From the NCBI GenBank assembly GCA_029718625.1, contig CM056391.1:9841004-9905003 (forward strand): a DNA stretch of 64,000 bases, in the 5' to 3' direction. The translations under genes and the position numbers were made by a program. This document shows positions 52,201 to 60,969 of this stretch, piece by piece; the stretch's first letter is position 1, and each line of letters opens with the position of its first letter. The notes beneath the pieces were generated by a model that saw only the letters and a list, made by a program, of their open reading frames with translations, did not search any database and was not told the DNA's origin. The stretch is from Synaphobranchus kaupii. Its lineage: Eukaryota > Chordata > Actinopteri > Anguilliformes > Synaphobranchidae.

Positions 52201-53880
52201 TCCGAAGCATTCGGCTCAGCCCTACAATAGATTATAGGGGGGGCAAATTGTATGAAATATGGGCATGAAGCTTTTCAAGATTAGCAAATCTTCAAACAAA
52301 AAAATTGCTTTAGAATACCTCCGCAAATCTTCAGTTTTCATTATTGTTCTTTTTCATTTCATTTCCAAAGTTCAAGGATTTTCAAGGAGGGTGGCTGACA
52401 GTTAAAACCATACACCCGCCAGGAATTATGGAATACAAGGGTTTGGTTTATGAGGTGCACATGTAGGCAGAATTTATTTGGAGCCAGTTTGGAGCTCAAC
52501 TAGGTTGAGTTCAAAGCTGATAGCAACTTTACTCCAAGAATCACGGTGTAGGCGCATACTAAAGATGAAGCATCGCTCACATTGAGGAAACCCAAACTGT
52601 CAACTCCAAACAGGTAGCACAATTTTATATGGAAGGGCAACAAAAACCCAAGCAAACACTAGCAGTATCGAATTATGTGTGACTGTCATCAACAGCCCAA
52701 AGAGACAGTGGAGGTGTACCTGGCGGTTTTGGCTGTGTGGTGAGGACGCAGCTGGGACGTTGAAGGAATGGCTCCTAGTCACAGTGGCCCCGATCGATGC
52801 CCTACGCAGTTGGGTGCTGGCCGGGCGCTGGCTCCTCCCCTCAGCAGGGGGGCTGCCGCCGGCGGCATCCTCGTGCTTGTCCAGCAGAACAGCATCCCAG
52901 GGGTCCCCTGCGGGACCGGGTTTGGCAGTCACGGAGCCATCAGGGGTGCATGGGGCCTCTTCACACTCTGCCTTGCGCTTGTTGAGGGGGTCCAGGTCCA
53001 GCCATTCAAAACGACTGATGCTGGGGGCCTCTGAGGCCGGGGGCTTGGGGGACAGGGATTTGATGCCGACCGACTCCAGGTCGGTGCTGGCAGACCTCCC
53101 ATTCTTCAGGTACTCCGACGTGCTGGCGATCTTGTCAAAGAGCTTAGCCATCTCTGGGTTTAAGGCGGGGGGCTGTTGGAAGACCATGGGGGAGGTGGCC
53201 TGCATGGGCGGGAAGGCCATAAATCGAGGCTGCGCTGGCAGGCTGAGGAAGAGGCTGTCTGGAGCGAGAAATGGCGGCATACCGGTGGTGAGGCCGTTCT
53301 GGAAGGAGCATGGGGGCTTAGGGAAAGGAGCAGTGGGGAAGCCAGGGGTCTGCTGGCGGGTTGGGGTGGGGGTTTGCAAAGCAGAGCTTGATGGGTTCCA
53401 AGGCCCCCTGCCACCCTGGAACAGGGAGGGGCTGAACGCCTGGCCGCCCGGGTAAGAAGCACTCAGGTTGCACCCGAGCAGGGATGAAGGTCGGGACACT
53501 TTGCTCTGCGCCCCAAAACTATCGTCCAGCAGGAGCTTCTCCAGCTCCTCGTTGGTGAGCTTCTCCACGTCAATGTCCCGGAACTGGTCCTGCTCCGCCC
53601 TCTTCTTAGCCTCTGGCTCCGGGAAGACGATGAGGTCTCTCTCAGGCCTGCCGGCAGAGGCCGCACCCTGGAGGGCACCAGACAGGGGCTTGGTAGTGGA
53701 CGAGGACGATGAAGAGAAAGGTGCAGTAAGTGTGTGCCTCTTCTCCCTCTGCAGTTTGGCTAGGGCCTCAGACTCCATACGCAGGGCCTCCTCCTTCCCC
53801 ACCGCCCCCTTTGGCCGCCCTGCCCCTGGAGAGGGCGACACGTCCTGCCCGAACCCATTTCCACTGGATATTTGGGCCAT
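38200..53880 (-). CDS. pik3c2a: Class II PI3-kinase alpha, N-terminal half (ten exons, whole visible CDS)
   Basis: Phosphatidylinositol-4-phosphate 3-kinase C2 alpha makes PI(3)P and PI(3,4)P2 in clathrin-coated pit maturation, endosomal recycling and cilium traffic. Ten minus-strand exons join in phase to 732 codons plus two bases. In order: MAQISS start, acidic [16 protein letters not shown] segment, [27 protein letters not shown] and DPWDAVLL motifs of the N-terminal adaptor/clathrin-binding region (exon 2); Ras-binding domain (residues about 430-545); linker helices; and the first strand of the PI3K-type C2 domain ([15 protein letters not shown]). The MAQISS and DPWDAVLL motifs separate it from PIK3C2B. 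The human protein is 1,686 residues, so more than half, including the helical, kinase, PX and second C2 domains, is not in the window. nucb2 lies head to head, as in human. Confidence 0.95.
38547..38580 (-). CDS. pik3c2a: pik3c2a micro-exon 10 (34 nt)
   Basis: CTCTTCCAG|GGTTGTG...AACG|GTAAGC. It codes for [11 protein letters not shown] plus one base (residues 650-660), keeping phase between exons 9 and 11. It falls where human has the variable VTSLFGGEDTSRSSTRG linker, so identity is low and the call rests on splice sites, phase and position. Confidence 0.75.
38949..39095 (-). CDS. pik3c2a: pik3c2a coding exon 9
   Basis: Exactly 49 codons, phase 0 at both ends (residues 601-649). It contains [20 protein letters not shown] and [20 protein letters not shown], very close to human [40 protein letters not shown]. 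The acceptor is a C14 homopolymer followed by AG; the donor is GAG|GTGAGA. Confidence 0.95.
39232..39295 (-). CDS. pik3c2a: pik3c2a coding exon 8
   Basis: TTCAG|ACAGATCC...AACGAG|GTAGGC. Reads (R)[21 protein letters not shown] (residues 579-600), matching human ELLDSYHNQVELALQIEN. Phase 2 in, phase 0 out. Confidence 0.92.
39406..39485 (-). CDS. pik3c2a: pik3c2a coding exon 7
   Basis: TTAACCACAG|GCGGAG...TCCAG|GTAGGA. Reads [20 protein letters not shown] then FKETVS (residues 553-578), matching human [25 protein letters not shown]. Phase 0 in, phase 2 out. Confidence 0.94.
39610..40300. repeat. Compound GT-rich minisatellite filling pik3c2a intron 6
   Basis: Runs of (GT)n alternate with two conserved cassettes: tgtttgggctgtggcaggcc (about seven copies, from 39,709 to 40,147, with a diverged likely founder at 39,611) and gaggtgggttgtgtgtaagg. 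On the transcribed (minus) strand this is CA-rich, the type of sequence bound by hnRNP L. It starts within about 20 bp of the donor of exon 6. His/Thr and Val/Cys frames are artefacts. Confidence 0.95.
40318..40429 (-). CDS. pik3c2a: pik3c2a coding exon 6, Ras-binding domain C-terminal part
   Basis: CCTCAG|TAAGCACAGC...CGCACG|GTGAGT. Reads (N)[20 protein letters not shown] then [17 protein letters not shown] (residues 515-552), matching human [26 protein letters not shown]. The first base completes the split Asn codon from exon 5; phase 0 out. The start was chosen because it gives NKHSLGSHE in the correct phase. Thirteen tandem copies of this same acceptor and exon start lie directly upstream. 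Confidence 0.94.
40430..40960. repeat. 38-bp minisatellite built from the exon 6 splice acceptor
   Basis: Thirteen exactly phased 38-bp steps on from the real acceptor: exon-start bases at 40,467, 40,505, 40,543 and so on to 40,923. On the minus strand each unit reads TTTGACTGTGCTGCTCTGTT then CCCCTCAG|TAAGCACAGC: a branch-point-like TTGAC, pyrimidine-biased tract, AG and the first ten exon bases. Copy 5 has CCCTTCAG and copy 13 has ACCAACAG. Two more AG|TAAGCACA copies are at about 41,032 and 41,058. Confidence 0.96.
41061..41080. repeat. G20 homopolymer
   Basis: Twenty consecutive G, then TTGGGGG. On the minus strand it is a C20 tract immediately before AG|TAAGCACAGG, an outlying copy of the exon 6 acceptor. 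Confidence 0.95.
41909..41946. repeat. (CT)n microsatellite
   Basis: A CT-rich run in intron 5 of pik3c2a, followed at about 41,971 by (GT)n and a G-run. Confidence 0.9.
42010..42130 (-). CDS. pik3c2a: pik3c2a coding exon 5, Ras-binding domain core
   Basis: GCACACAG|TGAGTTCC...CTGCAGAA|GTGAGT. Reads (V)[39 protein letters not shown] (residues 475-514), nearly the same as human [40 protein letters not shown]. Phase 1 in, phase 2 out. The polypyrimidine tract upstream lies in a long CT-rich array. Confidence 0.97.
42143..42285. repeat. (GA)n/(GGGA)n array
   Basis: A purine-rich compound microsatellite, pyrimidine-rich on the transcribed strand, just upstream of the exon 5 acceptor. Confidence 0.93.
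42428..42502. repeat. 25-bp tandem repeat, three copies
   Basis: Units begin at about 42,428, 42,453 and 42,478 (cacagcacacaaatgcactg-type), in intron 4 of pik3c2a. Confidence 0.85.
42785..43445. repeat. 23-bp minisatellite
   Basis: About 28 copies of a 20-24-bp unit, ctactgaaccgccatcaaac plus ccc, with single-base variants at the ccatc position. It is flanked by a decayed zone to about 43,560, and a small separate patch of the same unit is at 44,535-44,615, so the array has spread within the intron. Confidence 0.95.
43560..45293. other. pik3c2a intron 4, right part
   Basis: Contains a two-copy repeat near 43,620-43,695 (cccattggtcagagaggcaa), a G-run at about 44,012, A-rich and T-rich tracts near 44,440 and 44,725, and otherwise unique sequence. 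No exon seen. Confidence 0.6.
45294..45454 (-). CDS. pik3c2a: pik3c2a coding exon 4, entry to Ras-binding domain
   Basis: TTTTTAAG|CCTGAGG...GCGACG|GTAAGA. Reads (A)[40 protein letters not shown] and [13 protein letters not shown] (residues 421-474), matching human [24 protein letters not shown]...[20 protein letters not shown]. Phase 2 in, phase 1 out. The acceptor tract is short and T-rich. Confidence 0.96.
45455..46198. other. pik3c2a intron 3
   Basis: Unique intron sequence with no notable feature. Confidence 0.8.
46199..46299 (-). CDS. pik3c2a: pik3c2a coding exon 3
   Basis: TTTCCAG|GACAAAG...GCAGC|GTAAGC. Reads [20 protein letters not shown] and [13 protein letters not shown] (residues 388-420 plus two bases), matching human [33 protein letters not shown]. 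Phase 0 in, phase 2 out. Confidence 0.95.
48655..49165 (+). mobile_element. Tc1-like transposon fragment
   Basis: Begins with ctacactaccggtcaaacgt-ttta, close to the common fish Tc1-family end 'CACTACCGGTCAAAAGTTTTAGAACAC'. It is followed by coding-like sequence with a [15 protein letters not shown] segment resembling the N-terminal helix-turn-helix of Tc1-type transposases. No intact frame and no right-hand inverted repeat seen. Confidence 0.55.
49548..49635 (-). ncRNA. tRNA-like sequence with Pol III A and B boxes (SINE head or pseudo-tRNA)
   Basis: On the minus strand: TTTAGCTGACTGGTAACGCG (A-box-like), then about 40 nt with a CACTT...AAGTG hairpin, then AGCGGGGTTCAAATCTCACC (B box; the T-arm pairs at four of five positions around TTCAAAT). 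The acceptor ends do not pair, and no anticodon arm fits well, so a functional tRNA is unlikely. A second, weaker pair (GTAGCTCGGCTAGTT and AGGTTCAAAATAACG) precedes it at about 49,660-49,770, suggesting a tandem tRNA-derived SINE. Confidence 0.4.
50211..50416. mobile_element. MITE with about 36-bp terminal inverted repeats
   Basis: The left end has tttgatcctggagggccgca; the right end has gtggccctccaggaccagag. These are imperfect inverted copies around a 200-bp AT-rich interior. The 'tggtcctggagggcc' end is a widespread fish non-autonomous DNA transposon signature. Confidence 0.75.
50940..52224. mobile_element. hAT-like DNA transposon, 1,285 bp, non-autonomous
   Basis: Terminal inverted repeats TAGGGCTGtaCCGAATG (left) and the reverse complement of CATTCGGctCAGCCCTA (right) differ by two bases. 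They are flanked by a perfect 8-bp target-site duplication, caatagat, at 50,932-50,939 and 52,225-52,232, the hAT hallmark. Subterminal ttcgaagcttc words form short palindromes. There is no transposase frame. A second, internal left-type end (gtagggctgagccgaatgcc) at about 51,141 shows a nested or duplicated terminus. Confidence 0.88.
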
Positions 53881-53966
53881 GGTGTCAACTAGCAGGGGCC
53901 ATGTATTCAAGGGAGAGGGTCCAGTGTTGGTGTCAGTAGGTTCCTGAGTAGAATCAGTCTGAATTT
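52720..53966 (-). CDS. pik3c2a: pik3c2a exon 2 with start codon; N-terminal region
   Basis: Acceptor CTGACAG|AAATTC at 53,966; donor CAG|GTACAC. The ATG is at 53,880 in a strong context (gacaccATGg), leaving 86 bp of 5' UTR, and codes for residues 1-387. Segments: [110 protein letters not shown]. All align in order with human PIK3C2A. Between them are Pro/Ser-rich disordered stretches. The large first coding exon is as in mammals. GC-rich opposite-strand frames are shadows. Confidence 0.97.
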
Positions 53967-56900
53967 CTGTCAGAAGAAGGAAGAGACAAAACAGATCAAA
54001 TCAGAGCCTGAGAATCAGTGCTATCCAGACTGCTCAACACTTACCACAGAATCGAGTGCAGTTCTGCTTTTTAGTTTCTACAGTCAGGATCGTATTAAAC
54101 TTTTCCTAAAAATGTAGGCCAAATTCAATGCAGGACAGAAAAAGGGAGATAAACCCCCATGACAACAGCAATAATACTGTTCAAGTAGCATATGCTATAA
54201 GCTGTATAAAATTGTACAGCTCAAAAAAGATCCAGGAAAGGTATGTTTAAGCCAAGTCTGTAAAATCTGCAGCAAAAATGTACAGAATGTGGTTTGGGGA
54301 AAATGCAGATGAGACCTTTGCTTTGTCTGACACACATGTAAATAATGCCTTTAAAGCATGCCATTTCCTTCAGCAGAGATGTGTATTCAGGCTCTTATTG
54401 GCTGCGATCCAGTCTTGCACCTTCCCACAGGTTTTCACGGAAGGATGGAAACAGTGATACGAAAATGAGAGCAACAAGATGGATAATTAAAACAAACTAA
54501 AAAAATAAAAATAATGACATGTGGCCAAAAACTAAGCGCAGCAGACTGTGTGGGCAAATACGACCTGCACTGTTAGAACATTAGCTATTGTGAGTCGCTG
54601 AAACAAGACCAGTTCTTTTCTCATGGAAGTTAACACTAAATACTTTACAGGTGCTAAGCTGTGTTGGGTGTAGGGGAGGTGGGCGGAAGTGATTTGGGCT
54701 CCTCACAGTTATGATGACGATGCTGAAATAGTATGATGGTGATGCTGAAATGGTGCTAGCCCAGGGTACCATCGACACTTTGGATGAACACTTAAATAAC
54801 TGAAGTGGGGTACACTCCCTGTTCAAAAATTTAATTCTACTCAATTAAATTTTATTTGTATGCTTTTTACAGAGACACTGTTGCAAAGATGCGTTACAGA
54901 GAAGACAGAAAAAAGGAAATTGAGCAAAAAGCCAGGACTGAAAAAATGAAACTGTTAAACCTTACTCGCTGCATTTCTATTGTTTCATAAGATGGATTTG
55001 TTTGCACTGCCTTTAGCAGCTATGCACTGCCGCAGGAAAAAAAAGACGTGCCGCGCTCACTTTGATCCAAGCACATTAAGGGCTTGGAGAGAAATGTTTC
55101 CACATGATGTGACAGCGGTCTCGTTCAATTTCACACAGAATGAAAAGTGGGCGCCTGTGAACGAGAGGGCAGGGCTGCCGCGTTAAATCTGCATTTTGGT
55201 TGGGACGAAGGGGGGGGCGGGTGCCGCAGGCTTTTAACAGCGCATACCAGTAGTTTAATTCGAGGTAGGCCTACTGCAGCTGCTCACAGGCGAACCGGCA
55301 TTGGAATGGGGCTGCGGAGTTCTCGCTCATCGTTCACCAGCACACATAAGGGGCTGATATTCCTCTCGGCTGTGACAACGAGAGAGCACGCAATTCAGCA
55401 CGAGGCCCGATCTCCCGGAGGCGCCCTGCAAGGCCCCTTCCTTCCTCCGTAAAAGTAGCACGCCGTGCTTTTAGCCTTTCCGTCGATCGTAGAAGAATTC
55501 AATGTTACTCAGGCAACCGGGTCTCAAACGCGCAGCCCATGACTCGGGTCGGTTATGTTTCAGGTCTTATCAGCTGACCAAAGGCTAAAAAAAACAAGCA
55601 AAAAATAGGAATCCGGCTGTGACAACAGCAGGAGTTCAATCGTTGTCACACATTTCCCAGCAGAAGGACAACTGTGACTTCCGTGCATCTGCTAAGAATT
55701 ATGTCAACGTTTGATGCGCAAATAAAGCATGCCATAAATATGAGTAAAATATGACGGGCAAAATAAACTCGGGTCAGACTTGGTAGCACATTTTGTGCAT
55801 GAGCGTGGAAAAAACTGAAATATTAACAGAAAGTATTGAATGATACATCACTATTCACTGCTTTAAACAAAAGTTCTCTGAGAACTGGTGGCAATTCTGA
55901 AGACTATAATGAGCCAGATATGGGGACCTACTTACCTCCACTCCCAAAAGGAACATCACATTTTCTTAAACACAATTGGAAAAACAGAGCCTATTTAAGG
56001 TAATTTAATATTTAACCATCACAAACAACATTCTATATGTGAATAGATCATTTTGGGAGCTAGCCTATGGCAAATGGTCATACCCACTTTAGCTTGCACC
56101 ACAGCACAAAGGGTCTTGACCCAAGTGACTGCCATGTTTTGAAAGCCCTAAAAAGGAGTTTAAGATCACATCTCTGGATGACAGAACTTCAGTAAAATGG
56201 AGGGCACAACAGCACAAGCTTCTCGCATTTGCGCTGCAGAAAATCTTCTGGATTCTTTTAATTGTAGGACCCTGAATTTTAAGGAGCAATACGTTTATAG
56301 TTAGAGTGCTTGCTTAAATACACACATACTACATTCTCAAGTATGCAATAGAGAATAATGAACAGTATTTGATCTTTGCACTATAGGTTCAATGGCTCAG
56401 GAAATTGTGCCCCTTTATAGAGTTAAAAAAAAAAAAAAAGTCTTCATAACAAAACTCATGAGAAGATTGTTTCTGCCACAAGTCAAAGACATAAACAAGC
56501 TACCGTTCAGCTGATCAAAGTACAAAAGTGTCGTCGAGGTGCAAATGAATAACTAAATTTGTGTTCTCAGGGTTTAAGGATTTACTTGTATGCCATCTGT
56601 ACATTCTAATGGCATGTCTGAGTGAAGAACCCTATAGGCCAAGCTTCCTGCTACTTTGGCAAATAACAAAAAGAAAAAGAAAATAAAAAGCTCAAGTAAA
56701 AAAGAATAACCATACAAATTGTGAAGTCTTTCTGTCATCACCATAATGGAGCAGTAAACAGCCAAACCTCTGAGGACCTCCAATCAAGTGTATCCAGCAT
56801 GTTTTGGGAAGGACAGAAAAAGGCTTTGTTTATAAGCATAATCTGGCCTCTGGACATAGTTTTTTTTCTGCAGTAACATCAGACGGAATACCATTATATA

Positions 56901-58991
56901 TATGTACATAAAATCCTCGTGTTCAGTGAAGACCCCTAACACAAACACTGGAAGGTGAACTCATAATGTGATCCTTAATGATTTTCTAAAACACTTTTCC
57001 ATCACTGTACATCAGTAGCACTGAAAGAAGGCATTAAATTATCTGGCTTTAATTCATTTTTGTAAAGCAGCCATTTCCAAAGGGCCAAATACCTAAAGAG
57101 AGTGATACCTAAGTTTGTATGACAGCGCAGCAGAGCACCCTGAAAGAGGAGACTGAAAATATCAGAAGCAATTCAGGCAAAGTCTTGAGAATTGTTACCA
57201 TCTACGCCAGCTCTGCACTGGTGTAAGAGTGGACACATTCATCAGACTGTAAACTTAGGAGCCGACAATTTCAAACTGTTCCCAAAAGGCTGAAATTGAG
57301 CTTAGTCTGCAGAGCAGCAAGGTCCTAGTTTGCATTTGTTCAAGAGGAACATGAATTCAGACACACAGGCTACATGCATCACTCCAAAGCTACCCGTTTT
57401 AAACAAGCAACAACTACATAGGTACCATCACCAGTTATGGCAGGTACAACAGTGCAGTGCCATGATCTCTGCGTAACCCCTCAGTCTGATAACATTCATA
57501 ACTGCTGTAATGTTAACTGTGACATCTGTCATAACCCCTCACCTATATACTAGCCTAATTCACCCGACAGCTTTGACTTGTATAAGAATTTCACAAAGTA
57601 TCATTACTTTGAAATAGGCCTAGTAACAACCTAGCAAACTGATAAACAGAACATGTAGGCTACTACCACAAACCATGGGGTTCACATTTTCTTAAAAGAT
57701 GACTGTGCGCGGTCAAATTAAATGTTTCGGCAACAGTTTTTGAAATCTTAGTAAAACGGTCTTGTTACCTAATAAAACAAGTGATTCACATATTTTTGTC
57801 CTGGTCAGCTGTTATGCAGATACAATTAAGACAGAAGGCCTGTATGCGGACCTACCCCAAGCTGAGATTCATATTCAAAAGCGAATTTCCATAATGAGGG
57901 AAATCTTTGTAAACATGCATTTTCTACCTAGGCTACCATTTACCAGTACAGGCTAGATATTCAATACAAATATATAACGACACAAATCAATGAAAACATC
58001 TAATCAACACAGGCATTACGCAATGCATTCAATGACGTTTAGAATCATTCTATGACACCTGCTGTTATTTCTGGACAGTATCAGTCTTACCACAGAGGAC
58101 AGCGTTCAGTTTAAATACTATCAGTCTTACTCTTACCCACAGAGGACAGCGTTCAGTTTAAATAATATCAGTCTTGCCCAGAGAGGACAGCGTTCAGTTC
58201 AAATAATATCAGTCTTACCCACAGAGGATCACAGCGTTCACAGGATCACTGACTTAACATCGCCGCAATCAAAATGATCTGGAATTAAGGCGTAATCCAC
58301 ACACTACGGTGCGGTGCATGGCAACTAAACCTCGGTATCTACACTAAGGGCAAAGGCACGATGAGTCACAAGACGTAGGCTAGGCTATAGTTCGCTATAA
58401 AAACAGGGATGTAAACCCGAAGTGGACCCCCCCTCTCTCTCTTCCTCCTTTCCATACAGAACATAGGCTATCTATTTTACTTAATTGGTTAGCCAACTAG
58501 CCTACACATCTGAAACTTTAACCAGAGCAAAGTAAAATACGTGCACGGAACTTTTCAATATATTGTAACGTTTTCAAATGTTTCTAAATTTCTAAAATGC
58601 TAACGTTACTACAGCCAGCTATGACTATGAGCTAAGAATCCAACCAATACGGGTAGCATAAAGAACTCCAAATTCCACAACGTCGACTGTTTTCCACGCA
58701 GACAGCCTGGCTAGTATAAAGGCTAATAACGTTATACTGTGGCCTCCGCGAAGCACTTGCAGTCCAGTTTCTTGCATTTACGGCTTCGACTTTATAGAAT
58801 AATTTAAACACTTGATTGAATAATTTAAAACATCAACACGGTAGCAAGCGACAGTAGGAAAAACAAGGAAGGGACGCAGGCATCTATCGAACGAGGCCCA
58901 AATAGCTGACGTGCGCTACCCAAACACACTTAACCCACTGTTAAAACTTTTGCACATCAATATTTTAGTGAAAATGTGAATCAATTCTCAC
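53967..58991. other. pik3c2a intron 1
   Basis: About 5 kb of mostly unique AT-rich sequence with no coding exon seen. A GC/CpG-richer patch at about 55,160-55,460 could be an alternative promoter. A 41-bp tandem repeat is listed separately. Confidence 0.6.
58078..58240. repeat. 41-bp tandem repeat, about four copies
   Basis: Units begin tatcagtcttacccacagag at about 58,079, 58,119, 58,166 and 58,207, each with ggacagcgttcagtttaaat. One unit has a short internal tctta duplication. It lies in pik3c2a intron 1. Confidence 0.88.
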
Positions 58992-59095
58992 CTTTCTAAC
59001 TCTGCTATCTTTGAAGCCATTTTACTGCTGCTGGAAATGTATCTATCTATCCATCTACTCAGACTCAGCGTCAGTTCCTGTTTCAAAGTCGAGAC
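58992..59095 (-). other. pik3c2a: pik3c2a exon 1 (predicted 5' UTR) with upstream ATG
   Basis: The donor GAAAG|GTGAG at 58,992 lies about 30 bp downstream of an ATG at 59,020 in strong context (aaaATGg). Spliced to exon 2, this ATG opens a frame of 13 codons (MASKIAELERNSD) that stops before the main start. The position fits the non-coding first exon of mammalian PIK3C2A. The 5' limit is unknown, and the splice to exon 2 is predicted from the donor and acceptor only. Confidence 0.55.
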
Positions 59096-59099
59096 AATA

Positions 59100-60300
59100 A
59101 ACACAGTAACACTGACACGCCGAGGCTGCATAGAATAACGCAGGCTGGTTTTCTTCTCAATCGGGTTGTTGTGTTTTCTTGTAACTTTTGTTTGTTATAT
59201 ACAAATGTAAATTATGTCCAGTACATGCTGCACATACTAGCATGATGACGCCCTCGTGATATTAGCGTTAGCTATTTGTCTGTCCATTCCCCCCTTTTTC
59301 TTTTTGCAATAGGCCTACGCTTTAAAAGGTTTAGGTTTATTGGACATCTTTGTACTCACCACTGACCACATGGAATGTCTATATTAATGTACCCAACAAT
59401 AAGCAATAATCTAAAACCTATTCATTATGCTGGAAAAATGAGTCTTTAAACAAATCCATGGGTTTAATATTTACCACAGTTTTGCCTGGCAGTTTCTGAA
59501 GTTTATTTATTTGATTGTTTGTTTATTCATTTAACTTTCCAAATATTTCCAGATCCGTTTCCCTTCAAATTCTGTTGATATGTAACTAAACCTTAGTGCT
59601 GAATCCAGGCTGATGTTTATCAGCTTTAATTGATATATATAGCTATATTTGCGTAGGCCTATACCTGGCTGTAATTAGGATGTTTTATATGATTAACTGT
59701 CCGAAGTATATGTATAACTATAACATGTCTTAAATTTTGTATGGCATCACATTTTATATATGCGAATGTTTTCTGCAGAACTAAACGGTTTTCTGGCTGT
59801 AGTTCACGTGCAAACTATGCTACTGCTACGAGCATACAACACAAGCCAGTTTAATTTAGCATAAAACTAAGTAGCCTACGGATATGTCTCCTTTAATAAG
59901 ACCTGGGTATCATTCAGCATTTATAATTTGAAACGCCAACCCTACTTACGCCTGTACACCCCCTGGCCTAAATGCCACGTACTTTTCGCTGCAACGCAAC
60001 TTGATAGGGAAGGTAACGTTAGCTAACTAGGCTACTAAAGCCTTTGACTGACACGATTGCTGCTCAATGGACCGCCAACGCCAATAGTTGAAAACTGAGA
60101 AGGGAAAACATTTCTATCCAATTATCGCGGTTAAAAGTGGGCATGTTCTATGTTATTTGCAAATGTAGTATTTAAGTAGGAGGTCGCTGGGTTGATCGGA
60201 AATCTCGAAACAAACTTTTGAAGAGGCTAACATTATAATTTCGGAACTATAACGTTAGCTAACGAGTTACGCAGGAAAGCTGAAACGATCTATCTAAGAA
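59100..60300. promoter_or_regulatory. Presumed bidirectional promoter between pik3c2a and nucb2
   Basis: About 1.2 kb separates the first exons of two divergent genes. On the nucb2 side there is a TATA-like TATTTAAG at 60,169-60,176, a CCAAT at about 60,118, and a donor AGAAG|GTAAGT at 60,301. On the pik3c2a side I see no TATA. The interval is not a strong CpG island. It contains repeated taacgttagctaac words. Confidence 0.55.
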
Positions 60301-60301
60301 G
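60200..60301 (+). other. nucb2: nucb2 exon 1 (predicted 5' UTR)
   Basis: A strong donor, AGAAG|GTAAGT, at 60,301, about 125 bp downstream of TATTTAAG. The coding exon starts at its own acceptor right at the ATG, so a non-coding first exon is required. The 5' end is estimated. Confidence 0.5.
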
Positions 60302-60831
60302 GTAAGTCATTAGCTACGTTACATTAGAAACATTTAAGTCATCTGACTATGTTCTTAACTGGAGCTGTAACTTTTACATGACGAACATGCTGGTCCAGAC
60401 TTTAGTCGGCTAACGTAGGTTGCATCATACGTTAGCCAGGTAGCCTGTCTGTCCATTGGCTTCCTGTAGAAATAGGCTACACCTTAGCTAACGTTATGAT
60501 TGATGTGTAACGTTACATTACACAGCGCTAAATCAAAGCCTTCATTTAATCCAGGAATCTGAGACAAAAATAAACGGGAGGCAATGCCTCTAAAAAATCT
60601 CCAGTCAGAGATTTCACAAGAAAGCAAATGTTGGCTCGTTTTTTTCCTATCTTGACAATTTATCACTTGTCAATCAGTGTGAAGCTCTTACATTTCGGAG
60701 ATAGCCTAATATAACTAGCAAAGCTAAAGGCACCCCTAATGATGTCTGTCTGATGTGCCTTGCTAAATTGTATTAATGCCACTCTTCCTAATATACAGAC
60801 CAAATACGACGTACTTTTTTGTATTTACCAG

Positions 60832-60969
60832 ATGATGCAGAGTAGGAGAATCTACCACTACTTATTGTTGGCGAGCCAGCTAATTTGTTCATCCGCAGTG
60901 CCACTAAACGTGGACAAAACGGAAATAAAGCCCCCCGAAGAGAAAGCTGCGGAGTCGCCACAGAGCGTG
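60832..60969 (+). CDS. nucb2: nucb2 exon 2: start codon, signal peptide, start of nesfatin-1
   Basis: TTACCAG|ATGATGCAG...AGCGTG|GTGAGT, 46 codons, phase 0. Two tandem ATGs directly follow the acceptor; the first is taken as the start, though the second gives an equivalent signal peptide. It ends ...[11 protein letters not shown]. Confidence 0.92.

Larger units (their letters stand above)
46300..52719. other. pik3c2a intron 2
   Basis: About 6.4 kb with no further exon; the phase and protein similarity of exons 2 and 3 join directly. It is rich in transposon relics: a Tc1-like fragment, a tRNA-like pair, a MITE and a complete hAT-like element, listed separately. Confidence 0.8.

Noticed and set aside
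52679..53947. Long plus-strand frames opposite pik3c2a exon 2
   Set aside because: Shadows of a GC-rich coding exon on the minus strand, whose protein matches PIK3C2A along its length.
53911..53966. N-terminal extension of pik3c2a upstream of MAQISS
   Set aside because: The frame is open back to the acceptor but has no ATG, and the predicted exon 1 joins it out of phase; the MAQISS start matches the family.
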